Part shown: positions 15,917 to 23,109 of the stretch, piece by piece
How the letters are laid out: each line of letters starts with the position of its first letter
Numbering within the stretch: the first letter of the stretch is position 1
Source of the DNA: JBAZWE01 sp041658605
GTDB lineage: Bacteria; Actinomycetota; Thermoleophilia; BMS3ABIN01
Length of the DNA stretch: 64,000 nt
Direction: 5' to 3'
Assembly (NCBI GenBank): GCA_041658605.1
Contig: JBAZZU010000003.1
Span: 1-64,000, forward strand
The notes under the pieces: generated by a model
The model's database searches: none
The model's input: the letters and a program-made list of their open reading frames with translations, nothing else
Told to the model about the DNA's origin: nothing
Position numbers and translations under genes: made by a program

Positions 15917-16875
15917 AGAAACCTCTCTACCGTGAAACGCTCGACAGGGATCGGATGGACCGCACGGGCAATCTGCCCCGCGTACCGCTCACCTGCCTCG
16001 TCTTCGTCGGTCGCGGAGATCACCCGGATCCCCCACGGCCACTTGACATGATGAAACCCGCTAAAACCGCCCGATGTAGCTCCAAATACTGCGATCTCCT
16101 TCTGGTCCCTCAAACTGCTCGCGACAGCCAGGTAATCGGTCAGGCCCTCGCACAAGATCGCCACCTTCGCAGGCGCACCCTTCAACAGCGGACGCCCTTT
16201 CCACGGATCGGCGAAGAACAGGTTCTCCGAGGTGCAATCTTTCGGCCATCGGCACTTCGGGAAACCCTCTTCCTCCGGGCACGCTCGCCCGTGAACGCTC
16301 CGCACCGCGCCCTGGTAGTCCACCGCCGACACGACAAGAGGATAGTGGTCTCCCCATGGCCACCACGTCGGCCAGTGTCGCCCGGCGTACCAACCGGCGG
16401 GGATCCGCGCAGGGTCAAGCCCTCGCCCCATCAGGTACGAAAGCCCCCCAGGCGATCCGCTCCCCACGGGCCGGCACTCACGGATGAAGTCGCGGACCTC
16501 CTCGGCGTCCGGCAAACCCGCGCGAACAGGAGACGGCACGGTCCCCGGCTCGACTCGAATCCCGCCGTTCGACCTCCACCACGCGGCGAGCTCCACAGCG
16601 CGCCCGTTGCAGCCGTTCACTGGGCCCCCTATCACGCGCCAGGCCACAAGGTCCGCCGCGTCCCCAGAAGCCCCACAAGCCCAGCAATGCCATCCCACGC
16701 GCTCGTCCTTGCGGAAGACGTAACTCATGGGCCCGCGCCGATCCTGCTTGCCTCGATGCACCGCCCCGCAAGCAGGGCAAGGACCGAACGAACGGCCTCG
16801 ACCAGACTGCATACCGAGCACGCCCAGGACATCCTCTATCCGGGCAACTCGGGCGGCATCGAGCCATGAGGACAT
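15913..16875 (-). CDS. CHC2/TOPRIM DNA primase
   Basis: 320 residues from the ATG at 16875 (MSSWLDAARVARIEDVL), with a GAGG upstream. The frame is open further back, but the extension is not protein-like. A DnaG-type zinc ribbon is at 33-67 (CPAC...WHCWACG). A TOPRIM domain follows: Glu motif CEGLTDYLAV and acidic motif ATDEDEAG. No helicase-interacting C-terminal domain is present; the VirE-type partner is the next gene, overlapping by 4 bases. Confidence 0.85.
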   Translation of the reverse strand: MSSWLDAARVARIEDVLGVLGMQSGRGRSFGPCPACGAVHRGKQDRRGPMSYVFRKDERVGWHCWACGASGDAADLVAWRVIGGPVNGCNGRAVELAAWWRSNGGIRVEPGTVPSPVRAGLPDAEEVRDFIRECRPVGSGSPGGLSYLMGRGLDPARIPAGWYAGRHWPTWWPWGDHYPLVVSAVDYQGAVRSVHGRACPEEEGFPKCRWPKDCTSENLFFADPWKGRPLLKGAPAKVAILCEGLTDYLAVASSLRDQKEIAVFGATSGGFSGFHHVKWPWGIRVISATDEDEAGERYAGQIARAVHPIPVERFTVERFL

Positions 16876-17473
16876 AGTTATGCCCTCTTTGCGATCGGCG
16901 ACATCTACACTCCTTCGAACGGTTCCGATGGATTCCTCCACGGGTCCGGCCCTCTCTCTGCTGACTGGTTGGCCGACCTGCCAGCAGAGTGCGGGGAGTA
17001 GACCCGCAAGAGGTGCCGTTCCGTTGATGGAGGAGTTGCCATCCTGATCAGGGTAGCCGGTTGGTTGAGATTCGTCAAGGTGGGGCAGAAAGTCGCAAGG
17101 GGTCCACAAAGTATTGATGGCATTGAAATAGCAATATCGCAGGTTTTTTTCGAAATCAGGCGCTTTAAGGTATCCTGCGAATATGTGGCGTTGTAATAGG
17201 GGAATGGAAAACGTGCGCCCCCCTGGACCCCTGTTTCTATAGTATTCTTCGGAGAATTGCAATATGTTACACTTTTTCTCACATGTAGCGAGGCATCAGG
17301 GGGGCGTGGGGGGCGCATCATGTCAGAAGGCAGTAAGGAGGCGGGTATCGTTGCGCCCCCCTTGAAAGGGAAGGGGGGCTCATTTGGCGTTGTTGATTCA
17401 TTGAAAGTTCCGGGCTAATGGAGCATATCCATCGTGGACCCCTTGAAAGACCAGCGGAAGCATGTGCGAACCT
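16876..17473. other. AT-rich non-coding region with G6/C6 palindromes (possible origin)
   Basis: No convincing gene. TGCGCCCCCC occurs at 17214-17223 and 17352-17361, and its inverse at 17308-17317. A perfect 9-bp hairpin (GCCCCCCTT with AAGGGGGGC) spans 17355-17379. Between 17100 and 17280 the sequence is markedly AT-rich, with CGCAGG/CCTGCG arms around 17138-17178. A leftward promoter, TTGCAA then TATAGA at 17262-17236 (15-base spacer), could serve the primase operon. Placement beside primase and helicase fits a replication origin, but this is inference. Confidence 0.4.
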
Positions 17474-17845
17474 TCATGCGTCATACCCGAGCGCGCGGAG
17501 AGCGGAGCCGATCCGGTTGTACCGGTGCTGGCAAGGTTTGATGCCGAGCCCGGCCAGAACATCCTTGTTGCGGAAAAGCTGCTTATCCCCGACCCAATCT
17601 CGAACGAGCGCGATGAGTTCCGTATCCTTACACGTCTTCGGATCGGCTCGCTTCTTCTTGGTCTCCAGGGCGTGAATCCTGGCCTCCAAGGTATCGATCC
17701 GCTTGTCGGAGTTGAAGGAGCCCGTGCGCGCGATGGAGGGGAGGACTCGGTCATCCGAGAAAGTTACACCCTCCCCGTTGACAGATCCTCCCGAACGTGT
17801 AACAAGTACAGCATGATGATTCCAGTCAACCAGCCCCGTCGCCAT
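17474..17845 (-). CDS. coiled-coil/winged-helix-like hypothetical protein
   Basis: 123 residues from the ATG at 17845, which has GGGGAG upstream. The N-terminal 60 residues look low in structure. A coiled coil (RIDTLEARIHALETKKK) leads to a C-terminal domain ending RYNRIGSALRALGYDA, which resembles a winged helix of phage replication proteins. The 5' part lies antisense to the rightward promoter at 17778, so the true start could be further in, for example at a TTG. Confidence 0.5.
   Translation of the reverse strand: MATGLVDWNHHAVLVTRSGGSVNGEGVTFSDDRVLPSIARTGSFNSDKRIDTLEARIHALETKKKRADPKTCKDTELIALVRDWVGDKQLFRNKDVLAGLGIKPCQHRYNRIGSALRALGYDA
17778..17805 (+). promoter_or_regulatory. rightward TTGACA-type promoter
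   Basis: TTGACA (17778-17783), a 16-base spacer and TAACAA (17800-17805), with the stretch AACGTGTAA overlapping the -10 as at 2503-2530. It is the likely start of the rightward transcript, and leaves an untranslated leader of about 420 bases before the gene at 18235. GTTACAC/GTGTAAC arms flank the promoter. Confidence 0.5.
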
Positions 17846-17909
17846 GCCCGCTCCCCGGCGGGGCTTGCCGTTGTGGACCGCGCCAGACCCTTGAATGGCC
17901 GCCACAGAA

Positions 17910-18183
17910 CCCCGTGGGCGCGTTGCCTATCCACGGGGAAGGATAGAGCAACGGGAGCCCGATTCCTCTTCGTGCGAGGGGATAGGGTCGCCAGCCAGGA
18001 GCGAGGGGTTCCGCCTTGCGGATTGCCGAATCCTGGCGCCCTTTCGCCGTGCGTCGTTCAACCCCGTATACGGTTTCTGCCGGAGTCGGGGAAGGAAAGG
18101 ACACCCAGGATCGGCCGCCAACCGTGTGCACGCGGCGCGGCCAAGCTCCAACGGAAACGGTGGTTCGAATCCACCCCCACGGC
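17910..18183 (+). ncRNA. structured leader RNA or novel ncRNA with a tRNA-like T-arm
   Basis: A 274-base stretch full of pairings. CCGTGGG (17912-17918) can pair with CCCACGG (18176-18182) to close the whole element. Just inside the 3' strand is a perfect 5-bp T-arm (18159-18163 with 18171-18175, loop TTCGAAT). Other helices: 17921-17926/17948-17953 with 17928-17932/17941-17945; 17965-17968/17976-17979; 18020-18024/18029-18033; 18062-18066/18087-18091; 18113-18118/18137-18142. An 8-bp stem, 17910-17917/17931-17938, is mutually exclusive with the first helix. No tRNA body could be folded around the T-arm. Confidence 0.45.
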
Positions 18184-18234
18184 TCATTTCCCCGTCGTCG
18201 CATTCCGCGATGACATGACACAAGAGGAGTAGAC

Positions 18235-18528
18235 ATGAAGTCAATCACCATCGACGGCGTGGAATACGCGCCGGTCGTCCCCAACGGAAAGCGCGCCATC
18301 GTCGTCGTCGATCGCGGGTGGATCTTCGCGGGTGATGTCACCGAGGCGAACGGCCGGATCATCCTGTCCCGCGCGGTCTGGGTCTTCAAATGGACGGGCG
18401 GCTGTGGCTTTTCGGCGATCTTTGAAGACGCCAAGAAGGCCGACGTACGCAAGATGCCGACGGTTGTTGACATCCCGGCGAAGTCGGAAATCTACCGCGT
18501 TCCGGTGTCCGACAACTGGGGGCTGTAA
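18235..18528 (+). CDS. DUF6948-like protein
   Basis: 97 residues; an AGAGGAG stretch precedes the start. The sequence (AIVVVDRGWIFAGDVTEANGRIILSRAVWVFKWTGGCGF...IYRVPVSDNWG) matches a small phage and prophage family in which the same core is usually continued by a long Gly-Tyr/Asp/Asn/Ser tail. Here the tail is in a different frame, immediately after a TAATG stop-start. Function unknown. It heads the rightward genes. Confidence 0.65.
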   Translation: MKSITIDGVEYAPVVPNGKRAIVVVDRGWIFAGDVTEANGRIILSRAVWVFKWTGGCGFSAIFEDAKKADVRKMPTVVDIPAKSEIYRVPVSDNWGL

Positions 18529-18869
18529 TGCTGGGCGAGACCCTTCCTCCGTTCGTTTTGGTCGGCGACGGCTACGGCAACGGCGACGGCGACGGCTACG
18601 GCAACGGCGACGGCAACGGCTACGGCTACGGCAACGGCGACGGCTACGGCTACGGCAACGGCTACGGCAACGGCAACGGCTACGGCAACGGCTACGGCAA
18701 CGGCGACGGCGACGGCTACGGCTACGGCAACGGCGACGGCTACGGCTACGGCAACGGCGACGGCGACGGCTACGGCAACGGCGACGGCGACGGCTACGGC
18801 AACGGCGACGGCTACGGCGACGGCTACGGCGACGGCTACGGCTACGGCACGGTTCAAAGCACACCATGA
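18528..18869 (+). CDS. Gly-Tyr/Asn/Asp repeat protein (detached DUF6948 tail)
   Basis: 113 residues, starting at an ATG that shares its A with the previous stop. After MLGETLPPFVLV, nearly every second residue is Gly, alternating with Tyr, Asn or Asp. Related phage proteins carry such a tail fused to the DUF6948-like core. A run of five G (about 18518-18522) before the stop means a -1 shift would fuse the two frames. Translation by re-initiation, by frameshift, or not at all cannot be told from sequence. Confidence 0.5.
   Translation: MLGETLPPFVLVGDGYGNGDGDGYGNGDGNGYGYGNGDGYGYGNGYGNGNGYGNGYGNGDGDGYGYGNGDGYGYGNGDGDGYGNGDGDGYGNGDGYGDGYGDGYGYGTVQSTP
18563..18848 (+). repeat. hexanucleotide-type repeat, GGC alternating with TAC/AAC/GAC
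   Basis: About 286 bases in which GGC alternates with TAC, AAC or GAC without interruption. Only the first base of the second triplet varies, so the array is not a pure tandem copy and the codons look constrained. The minus strand reads as Ala-Val repeats, which I treat as a shadow. Confidence 0.9.
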
Positions 18870-19094
18870 CCCTTCCCCGGCTTCAATGGCCACCGATCCT
18901 CACCCGTTACCAAAGAAGCCGGACCCTCTGTCGTGCAATGGGGATCGTCTCTCCTGGTTCGAGTCCCACCAATGACGAGATCCCCAGCCGGGCAACCGGT
19001 CACCATATCGGCATTAGTGGGCTACCCCGTGGCTCTTTGGGGAAGCAGACTGGCTGAAGAATGCGTAGAGCCAACCCTTTACCCTGGAGATGAG
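18870..19094 (+). other. non-coding gap with a hairpin
   Basis: No supported gene in 225 bases. A stem pairs GGGGATC (18940-18946) plus GTC with GAC plus GATCCCC (18979-18985), enclosing GGTTCGAGTCCC, which resembles a T-loop without its stem. It may be a decayed tRNA or a regulatory hairpin. Confidence 0.35.
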
Positions 19095-20222
19095 ATGATC
19101 ACGATCCACCGCTTCAAGCTCCCAAAGCCCCCTGACAACCTCGATCACTTCTGGGAGGGCCTCGCCTCGCACCAGAAGACCCCGATCGGCCAGCACGAAG
19201 AGACATCCTCGGGCTTCATCGACATGAGCCCGCAGGAGTCTTCGGACCTCGTGAACACGCGCCCCACCGAGGGCTCCCTGCTCTCGTTCCGCTGGTGCTC
19301 CGAGCGCCGCAAGATCGACCCCCAAACCCTCAAGGACGCCTTCCAGGTCTGGCGCAGCCAGAACGACGGAATGCGCCTGACGAAGCGGGTCAAGGAAGAG
19401 ATCCGCGATCGGCTGCTGCCCGACGCCTCACCCAAGCGCAAGGTCCTTCGCTGCTACGTTGACCTCCGCACCAACTACCTCCTGGTCCTGGGCTCCGAAA
19501 ACGACGCCACCACGATCCGGAGCGCCTTCGATCGCGCTACTGGGCTCGCCTGCTATCAGGAGTCCGGCGCCGCTATCCTCCGGCACACCGAGACGAACCC
19601 GGACGTGCTCCGGGACCTCTGTGGCAAGGAGGTGGACCTCACAGACTACCGCGACAACGACATCCGGATCAATACGCGCGAATTCCTCCGCTGGCTCGTC
19701 CGTAGTGGCTCCGAGGTTCTCTTCCCCGTGCGCTCGCTCTCGGTCGAAAGCAACGGCATCACGGTTTCCTGGCGCGGTGACTCGTCCGATCGTGCCGACG
19801 TGGCCAGCGCCCTGCTTGACGACGAGGCCACGGTCAAGGGTGCTCGGTTTGCACTCGCTGACGACCTCTGGACCTTCGCCATGGGCCCGGACCTGGTTCC
19901 GGTTGGTGCGAAGAGCAGCAACTTCAAGGAGCCTTCCGAGGAGATGATCCTCGACTGGTGGGATCTCGTCGGCAAGATCGCGGCCGAGTTCTACGCCTGG
20001 GCGCAGGTCCAGGGTGAATCCCGAGAGCGCCAGGACCGCGAAGCCTGCCAGAAGGTGGTCCGCGCCGCCCTGGTCTGGGTCAGGAAGACGGGTCAGATCA
20101 CACTCTGGGAGGAGGAGGGCACGGAACTCGTGGGCCGATCCGAGCGTGTTATCCCGGTCGAGACCGACTCCGAGCGCAACCGGAGGGCATCGCTGGCGGC
20201 GATGGCCCAGCGTGAACTATGA
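19095..20222 (+). CDS. RdgC-like recombination-associated protein
   Basis: 375 residues from the ATG at 19095 (MITIHRFKLPKPPDNLDHFW), preceded by GGAGATGAG. Upstream in-frame codons are not protein-like. The region KRVKEEIRDRLLPDASPKRKVLRCYVDLRTNYLLV corresponds to the conserved RdgC centre, with the (A/V)KEEI..LLP.A pattern. RdgC is a ring-shaped DNA-binding protein that modulates RecA and is used by some phages to affect host recombination. Similarity is recognisable but distant. Confidence 0.55.
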   Translation: MITIHRFKLPKPPDNLDHFWEGLASHQKTPIGQHEETSSGFIDMSPQESSDLVNTRPTEGSLLSFRWCSERRKIDPQTLKDAFQVWRSQNDGMRLTKRVKEEIRDRLLPDASPKRKVLRCYVDLRTNYLLVLGSENDATTIRSAFDRATGLACYQESGAAILRHTETNPDVLRDLCGKEVDLTDYRDNDIRINTREFLRWLVRSGSEVLFPVRSLSVESNGITVSWRGDSSDRADVASALLDDEATVKGARFALADDLWTFAMGPDLVPVGAKSSNFKEPSEEMILDWWDLVGKIAAEFYAWAQVQGESRERQDREACQKVVRAALVWVRKTGQITLWEEEGTELVGRSERVIPVETDSERNRRASLAAMAQREL

Positions 20223-20860
20223 CCCTCGCAGACCGTCTCAAGGCGCTACTCAACCAGGAAGACCTGAACGCCTACCTTGCCCAGCACCCCCGGCTCTTCG
20301 CTGCTCTGCTCGACGCCGAGGGTTCCGAGGAGGCCAAGTCGCACAAGTTCTGGCTCTCTCGCGTGCATCTCCAGGAGCGCTGGCTTCAGCAGTGCATCGA
20401 CAACGCGGGCGGGTTCGAGGCCTTCACGGTCTGGGCCCATACCGCAGTCAAGGCGGACTTCATACCCTACACGATGGAGCCCGGTGACGCCCTGCCTCCG
20501 CTTGACCACGGGCTCATCTTCAAGATCACGGATCCGGAGTTCGCCTATCCCGGGCATGTCCAGGTCACCCAGATCGTAACCGAGGCCTTGGGCCTGTCCT
20601 GGTTCGTGGCGCTCCGGTTTCGCATGATGGGCAGCCTTGACCCTACGATCATGGACGGCGGTGGGCTCCAAACGGCGCGTGAGGCCATCCGGGCGATCGG
20701 AAAGCAGATCGGGCGCATCATCTTCAACGAGGAGCACGAGGGCCGGATCTACATGGAGGTGCCGCGCGTCGTCGTCGGGGGCGAGGCTCCGAACATCGGG
20801 CCCAATCCCGAGCACGTTGAAACCCCGGTCTGCTGGTGGTTCGCTCGTGCCGTTACCTGA
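20219..20860 (+). CDS. hypothetical protein
   Basis: 213 residues, overlapping the RdgC-like gene by ATGA. An N-terminal helical part (ADRLKALLNQEDLNAYLAQHPRLF) is followed by an alpha/beta region. Conserved pairing with the RdgC-like gene is suggested only by the overlap. Unknown. Confidence 0.6.
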   Translation: MTLADRLKALLNQEDLNAYLAQHPRLFAALLDAEGSEEAKSHKFWLSRVHLQERWLQQCIDNAGGFEAFTVWAHTAVKADFIPYTMEPGDALPPLDHGLIFKITDPEFAYPGHVQVTQIVTEALGLSWFVALRFRMMGSLDPTIMDGGGLQTAREAIRAIGKQIGRIIFNEEHEGRIYMEVPRVVVGGEAPNIGPNPEHVETPVCWWFARAVT

Positions 20861-21053
20861 TCCGCCGATCCCGAGCCAGCGGATCCCCGACGGTATCCGC
20901 ATCTCGGACGAAGAAGTCACGTTCCAGGGGCGGCGCGTCGGAGTGATCAGGTCGCTGCCTCTTGGGTACGAGGTTGAACGCCTCGACGGAGAGAAGCGGG
21001 CTTCCATGTCGCGGTTTGCTGCTCTTTGGTGGTTGACGGTGGAGAAAGCATGA
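20847..21053 (+). CDS. small hypothetical protein (GTG start)
   Basis: 68 residues from the GTG at 20847, overlapping the previous gene by 14 bases and the next by ATGA. Begins VPLPDPPIPSQRIPDGIR. The C-terminal helix is Trp-rich (FAALWWLTVEKA). Not recognised. Confidence 0.5.
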   Translation: MPLPDPPIPSQRIPDGIRISDEEVTFQGRRVGVIRSLPLGYEVERLDGEKRASMSRFAALWWLTVEKA

Positions 21054-21247
21054 AGGCCACAGTGGTTCATTCATCAAAGAGTGTGGTAGCCGTCTCATCT
21101 GGTCCCGTGTCAGAAGACATTTTCATCGGTGAAGGTGAATCCCTACAAGAAGCGATCAACAAGTACAGCGCCAGCCACACACCAGACGCGACCGTCCTAA
21201 TCACCAAAGCCTCCCATCGAAAGCGTCGGAATAAAAATGCAAGATGA
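21050..21247 (+). CDS. small hypothetical protein
   Basis: 65 residues from the ATG at 21050 (MKATVVHSSKSVVAVSSG). Short beta strands and one helix (EGESLQEAINKYSASHT), then a basic tail. Resembles small single-domain phage proteins, but no family is assigned. Confidence 0.5.
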   Translation: MKATVVHSSKSVVAVSSGPVSEDIFIGEGESLQEAINKYSASHTPDATVLITKASHRKRRNKNAR

Positions 21248-21443
21248 AGCCCTATTTCTGCTGTGCATGTTGTGGAAACCGTTTCACGGAACGGCGTTGC
21301 AAGGCCAAGAAGCCCTAAACGGACGGCGCGGGGTATTCTCGGATGAGCACCCCGGTCTGCAAAGCATGGATTGGGTAGCAGGTCACGGCATATACGACGA
21401 CGCCTTGGACTACGGCGAGAGTTTCAACATGGAGCCCCCATGA
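21237..21443 (+). CDS. small hypothetical protein of uncertain start
   Basis: The frame ends at a TGA that overlaps the next gene by ATGA, which supports its 3' end. It could begin at the ATG at 21237 (68 residues) or only at 21366 (25 residues, MDWVAGHGIYDDALDYGES). The first half overlaps the Cys-rich peptide below in another frame, so only one of the two readings is likely to be used there. Confidence 0.35.
   Translation: MQDEALFLLCMLWKPFHGTALQGQEALNGRRGVFSDEHPGLQSMDWVAGHGIYDDALDYGESFNMEPP
21244..21318 (+). CDS. 24-aa Cys-rich peptide
   Basis: The ATG at 21244 forms an ATGA overlap with the previous stop. The product, beginning MKPYFCCACCGNRFTERRC, has five cysteines in a zinc-knuckle-like arrangement. 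Very short and in conflict with the overlapping frame. A frame break joining the two is possible. Confidence 0.35.
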   Translation: MKPYFCCACCGNRFTERRCKAKKP

Positions 21444-21667
21444 AAGCCAAGTACGCCGGTAAATGCACCTGCTCGGCCATCGTGTCAGTAGGCTTCGAGA
21501 TTCGCATGGCGCAAGACGACGAGGGCCACTGGCGGATCACGTCCTGTCCGGCCTGTTGCGATTCCTTGTCCCGAGGATGCGCCGATACAGGCGCGGGCAT
21601 GAAAGACCCTCAGTCGAATCTCCAGAAGCGAATTGAACGCCAACGCCGCAGACTCGCCAAAAGGTAG
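21440..21667 (+). CDS. small zinc-ribbon-like protein
   Basis: 75 residues from the ATG at 21440 (MKAKYAGKCTCSAIVSVGFE). CTC and CPACC elements 25 residues apart could bind zinc. The C-terminus is a very basic helix (RIERQRRRLAKR). DNA or RNA binding is possible. Confidence 0.5.
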   Translation: MKAKYAGKCTCSAIVSVGFEIRMAQDDEGHWRITSCPACCDSLSRGCADTGAGMKDPQSNLQKRIERQRRRLAKR

Positions 21668-21688
21668 CATTTCCGCTATACTGCCCCC

Positions 21689-22435
21689 ATGCCTCTCCCT
21701 TCGCTGAAAACCGCCGAAGTCGTAGCCCGATGGTACGGGCTCCTCGGGCTCGTTCTTGCGGGCGTGGATCCGATAGTTGCGCGCGGGGTGATGGAGATTC
21801 CAGACCGCGAGTTTGCGACTGTGCGATCGTCAGAGCATCCACTTTATAAGGAGCTTTCCGAGAGGTTCGAGGATGCGGAGGCGAACGCACGCCCGTCTAC
21901 GTCGCCCCTTTCAGTGATGGCCTCGCGGGCATGTAGCGGCAACCCCTATGCCGTCCGATGGCTTCTGCTATGGCTCGATGCCGGTGGATGGCTGAGCACG
22001 CCCACGCTCGACCAGCGTATCGCGCAGGTCCAGAGTCTTTATCAGGGCGCGACCGTTCGGGACTCCTTGGCAATCGACGAGCATTTGGGGCGGCTACTAG
22101 AAGAGAAGCGCCTTAAGGAAACCTCAGTCTCCCGTTCGGTGGAGGAGATGACTCGGGACTCCCTGGCAGGCCTGGACAAGGTTCTTGCAAGTGGTGAGAA
22201 GGGGGAGAAGAGGAAAGCGGCCCAGGTGATCCTCGCGCACGCGATCAACCTCGCCAAGCAAGAGAAGATCGCGGAAATCGTTATGCAGGCGATCCTCCCC
22301 TCGATACGGCGCTATTCGGAAGAACTGGTTAGGTTGGCAGAGAGGAGAATACCGGCAGAGGAGATAGCGCAATGGAGAGAGGAAGCGGAGGAACAACTTC
22401 GACAATTGCTGACTTCGGTCGGGAACGTCGAATGA
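21689..22435 (+). CDS. hypothetical protein, possible small terminase subunit
   Basis: 248 residues. N-terminal helices (SLKTAEVVARWYGLLGLVLAGVD) could include a helix-turn-helix, and the C-terminal half is a long coiled region (EELVRLAERRIPAEEIAQWREEAEEQLRQLL). Position shortly before TerL and the helical build fit a small terminase subunit, but no diagnostic motif is visible. Confidence 0.35.
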   Translation: MPLPSLKTAEVVARWYGLLGLVLAGVDPIVARGVMEIPDREFATVRSSEHPLYKELSERFEDAEANARPSTSPLSVMASRACSGNPYAVRWLLLWLDAGGWLSTPTLDQRIAQVQSLYQGATVRDSLAIDEHLGRLLEEKRLKETSVSRSVEEMTRDSLAGLDKVLASGEKGEKRKAAQVILAHAINLAKQEKIAEIVMQAILPSIRRYSEELVRLAERRIPAEEIAQWREEAEEQLRQLLTSVGNVE

Positions 22436-23109
22436 AGGCGGAAGACCTCGCGCAAGAGCAGGTCCGCGTTCGACGTGAGGCCTGGGCGGCGCTTCATCCT
22501 GTCGTCGGTGACGTTCCCTCGCTTGAGTGCGCCTTCCTGGTTGTCCCTGCCCTTGCCGCGCCCTGGGAGGCACGCCTTGACCGGATCCGCTGGGCGATGG
22601 TCTCGACCGTGGACCGCGTGGTCTTCGAGGTATGCCGCGAGATGGCGCGCAAGTTTGAAGTGCAGCGCGAGGACATCCGATCGCCTGCGCTACTTGGCTG
22701 CTACATCGCCGCGATGAAGATCGATTATACCAGACAGAACGCCAGTTATGAGACGCTCTGCTTCTGGTGGGCTCGACGGATGGCGCGCGAGCATATCCGG
22801 GAGGCATCGCATCCCTGCAAGACCTCCCGGAGAACCCCGGTGCGTGTCGTGCCCCAGGTGGACGCCCACGATCCAAAGAGCGGGCGGAAACTGGCGGCAC
22901 CGAACGACCGGCCTGATCATCGCCTCGAAGTACTCGACGGACACAAGACGCGCGAGAAGGGGATTCGGATTCAACTGGACACATACCCGAAGATGACACG
23001 GCGCGCGATTGAGCGGCTTATGGAAGGAGCGACGTTCGCAGAGGTGGCGAGTGAACTACGGCTATCGTGTCGGCGGGTTCAGGACTTGCTTGCGGAAGTG
23101 ATGGAGTGA
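22432..23109 (+). CDS. sigma-70-family-like protein
   Basis: 225 residues from the ATG at 22432, overlapping the previous gene by ATGA. Residues 62-130 follow sigma region 2 (RVVFEVCREMARKF, then ASYETLCFWWARRMAREHI, like the FSTYAYWWIRQAI box). Residues 188-220 form a region-4-like helix-turn-helix (RRAIERLMEGATFAEVASE). It may direct host RNA polymerase to late genes or act as a terminase-linked DNA-binding protein, since TerL starts in its stop codon. Similarity is recognisable but divergent. Confidence 0.5.
   Translation: MKAEDLAQEQVRVRREAWAALHPVVGDVPSLECAFLVVPALAAPWEARLDRIRWAMVSTVDRVVFEVCREMARKFEVQREDIRSPALLGCYIAAMKIDYTRQNASYETLCFWWARRMAREHIREASHPCKTSRRTPVRVVPQVDAHDPKSGRKLAAPNDRPDHRLEVLDGHKTREKGIRIQLDTYPKMTRRAIERLMEGATFAEVASELRLSCRRVQDLLAEVME

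Noticed and set aside
18122..18183. tRNA suggested by GGTGG-TTCGAAT-CCACC
   Set aside because: The T-arm is perfect, but no 5' acceptor strand, D-arm or anticodon arm fits at class I or class II distance. The only pairing partner for the acceptor strand is about 260 bases upstream.
17912..18183. tmRNA
   Set aside because: Closed by an acceptor-like pairing, but there is no tag frame ending in Ala-Ala-stop and no tmRNA-like 5' D-loop region.
17462..18232. 256-residue plus-strand frame across the leader
   Set aside because: Arg/Pro-rich shadow overlapping the structured leader and the antisense gene; no ribosome-binding site.
18563..18848. CRISPR array or simple satellite
   Set aside because: No spacer-repeat organisation; the array is codon-structured with variation only at the first base of alternate triplets.
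18492..18893. Minus-strand Ala-Val repeat protein
   Set aside because: It is the antisense reading of the GGC-NAC array. The plus-strand frame follows DUF6948-like tails and has a proper start.
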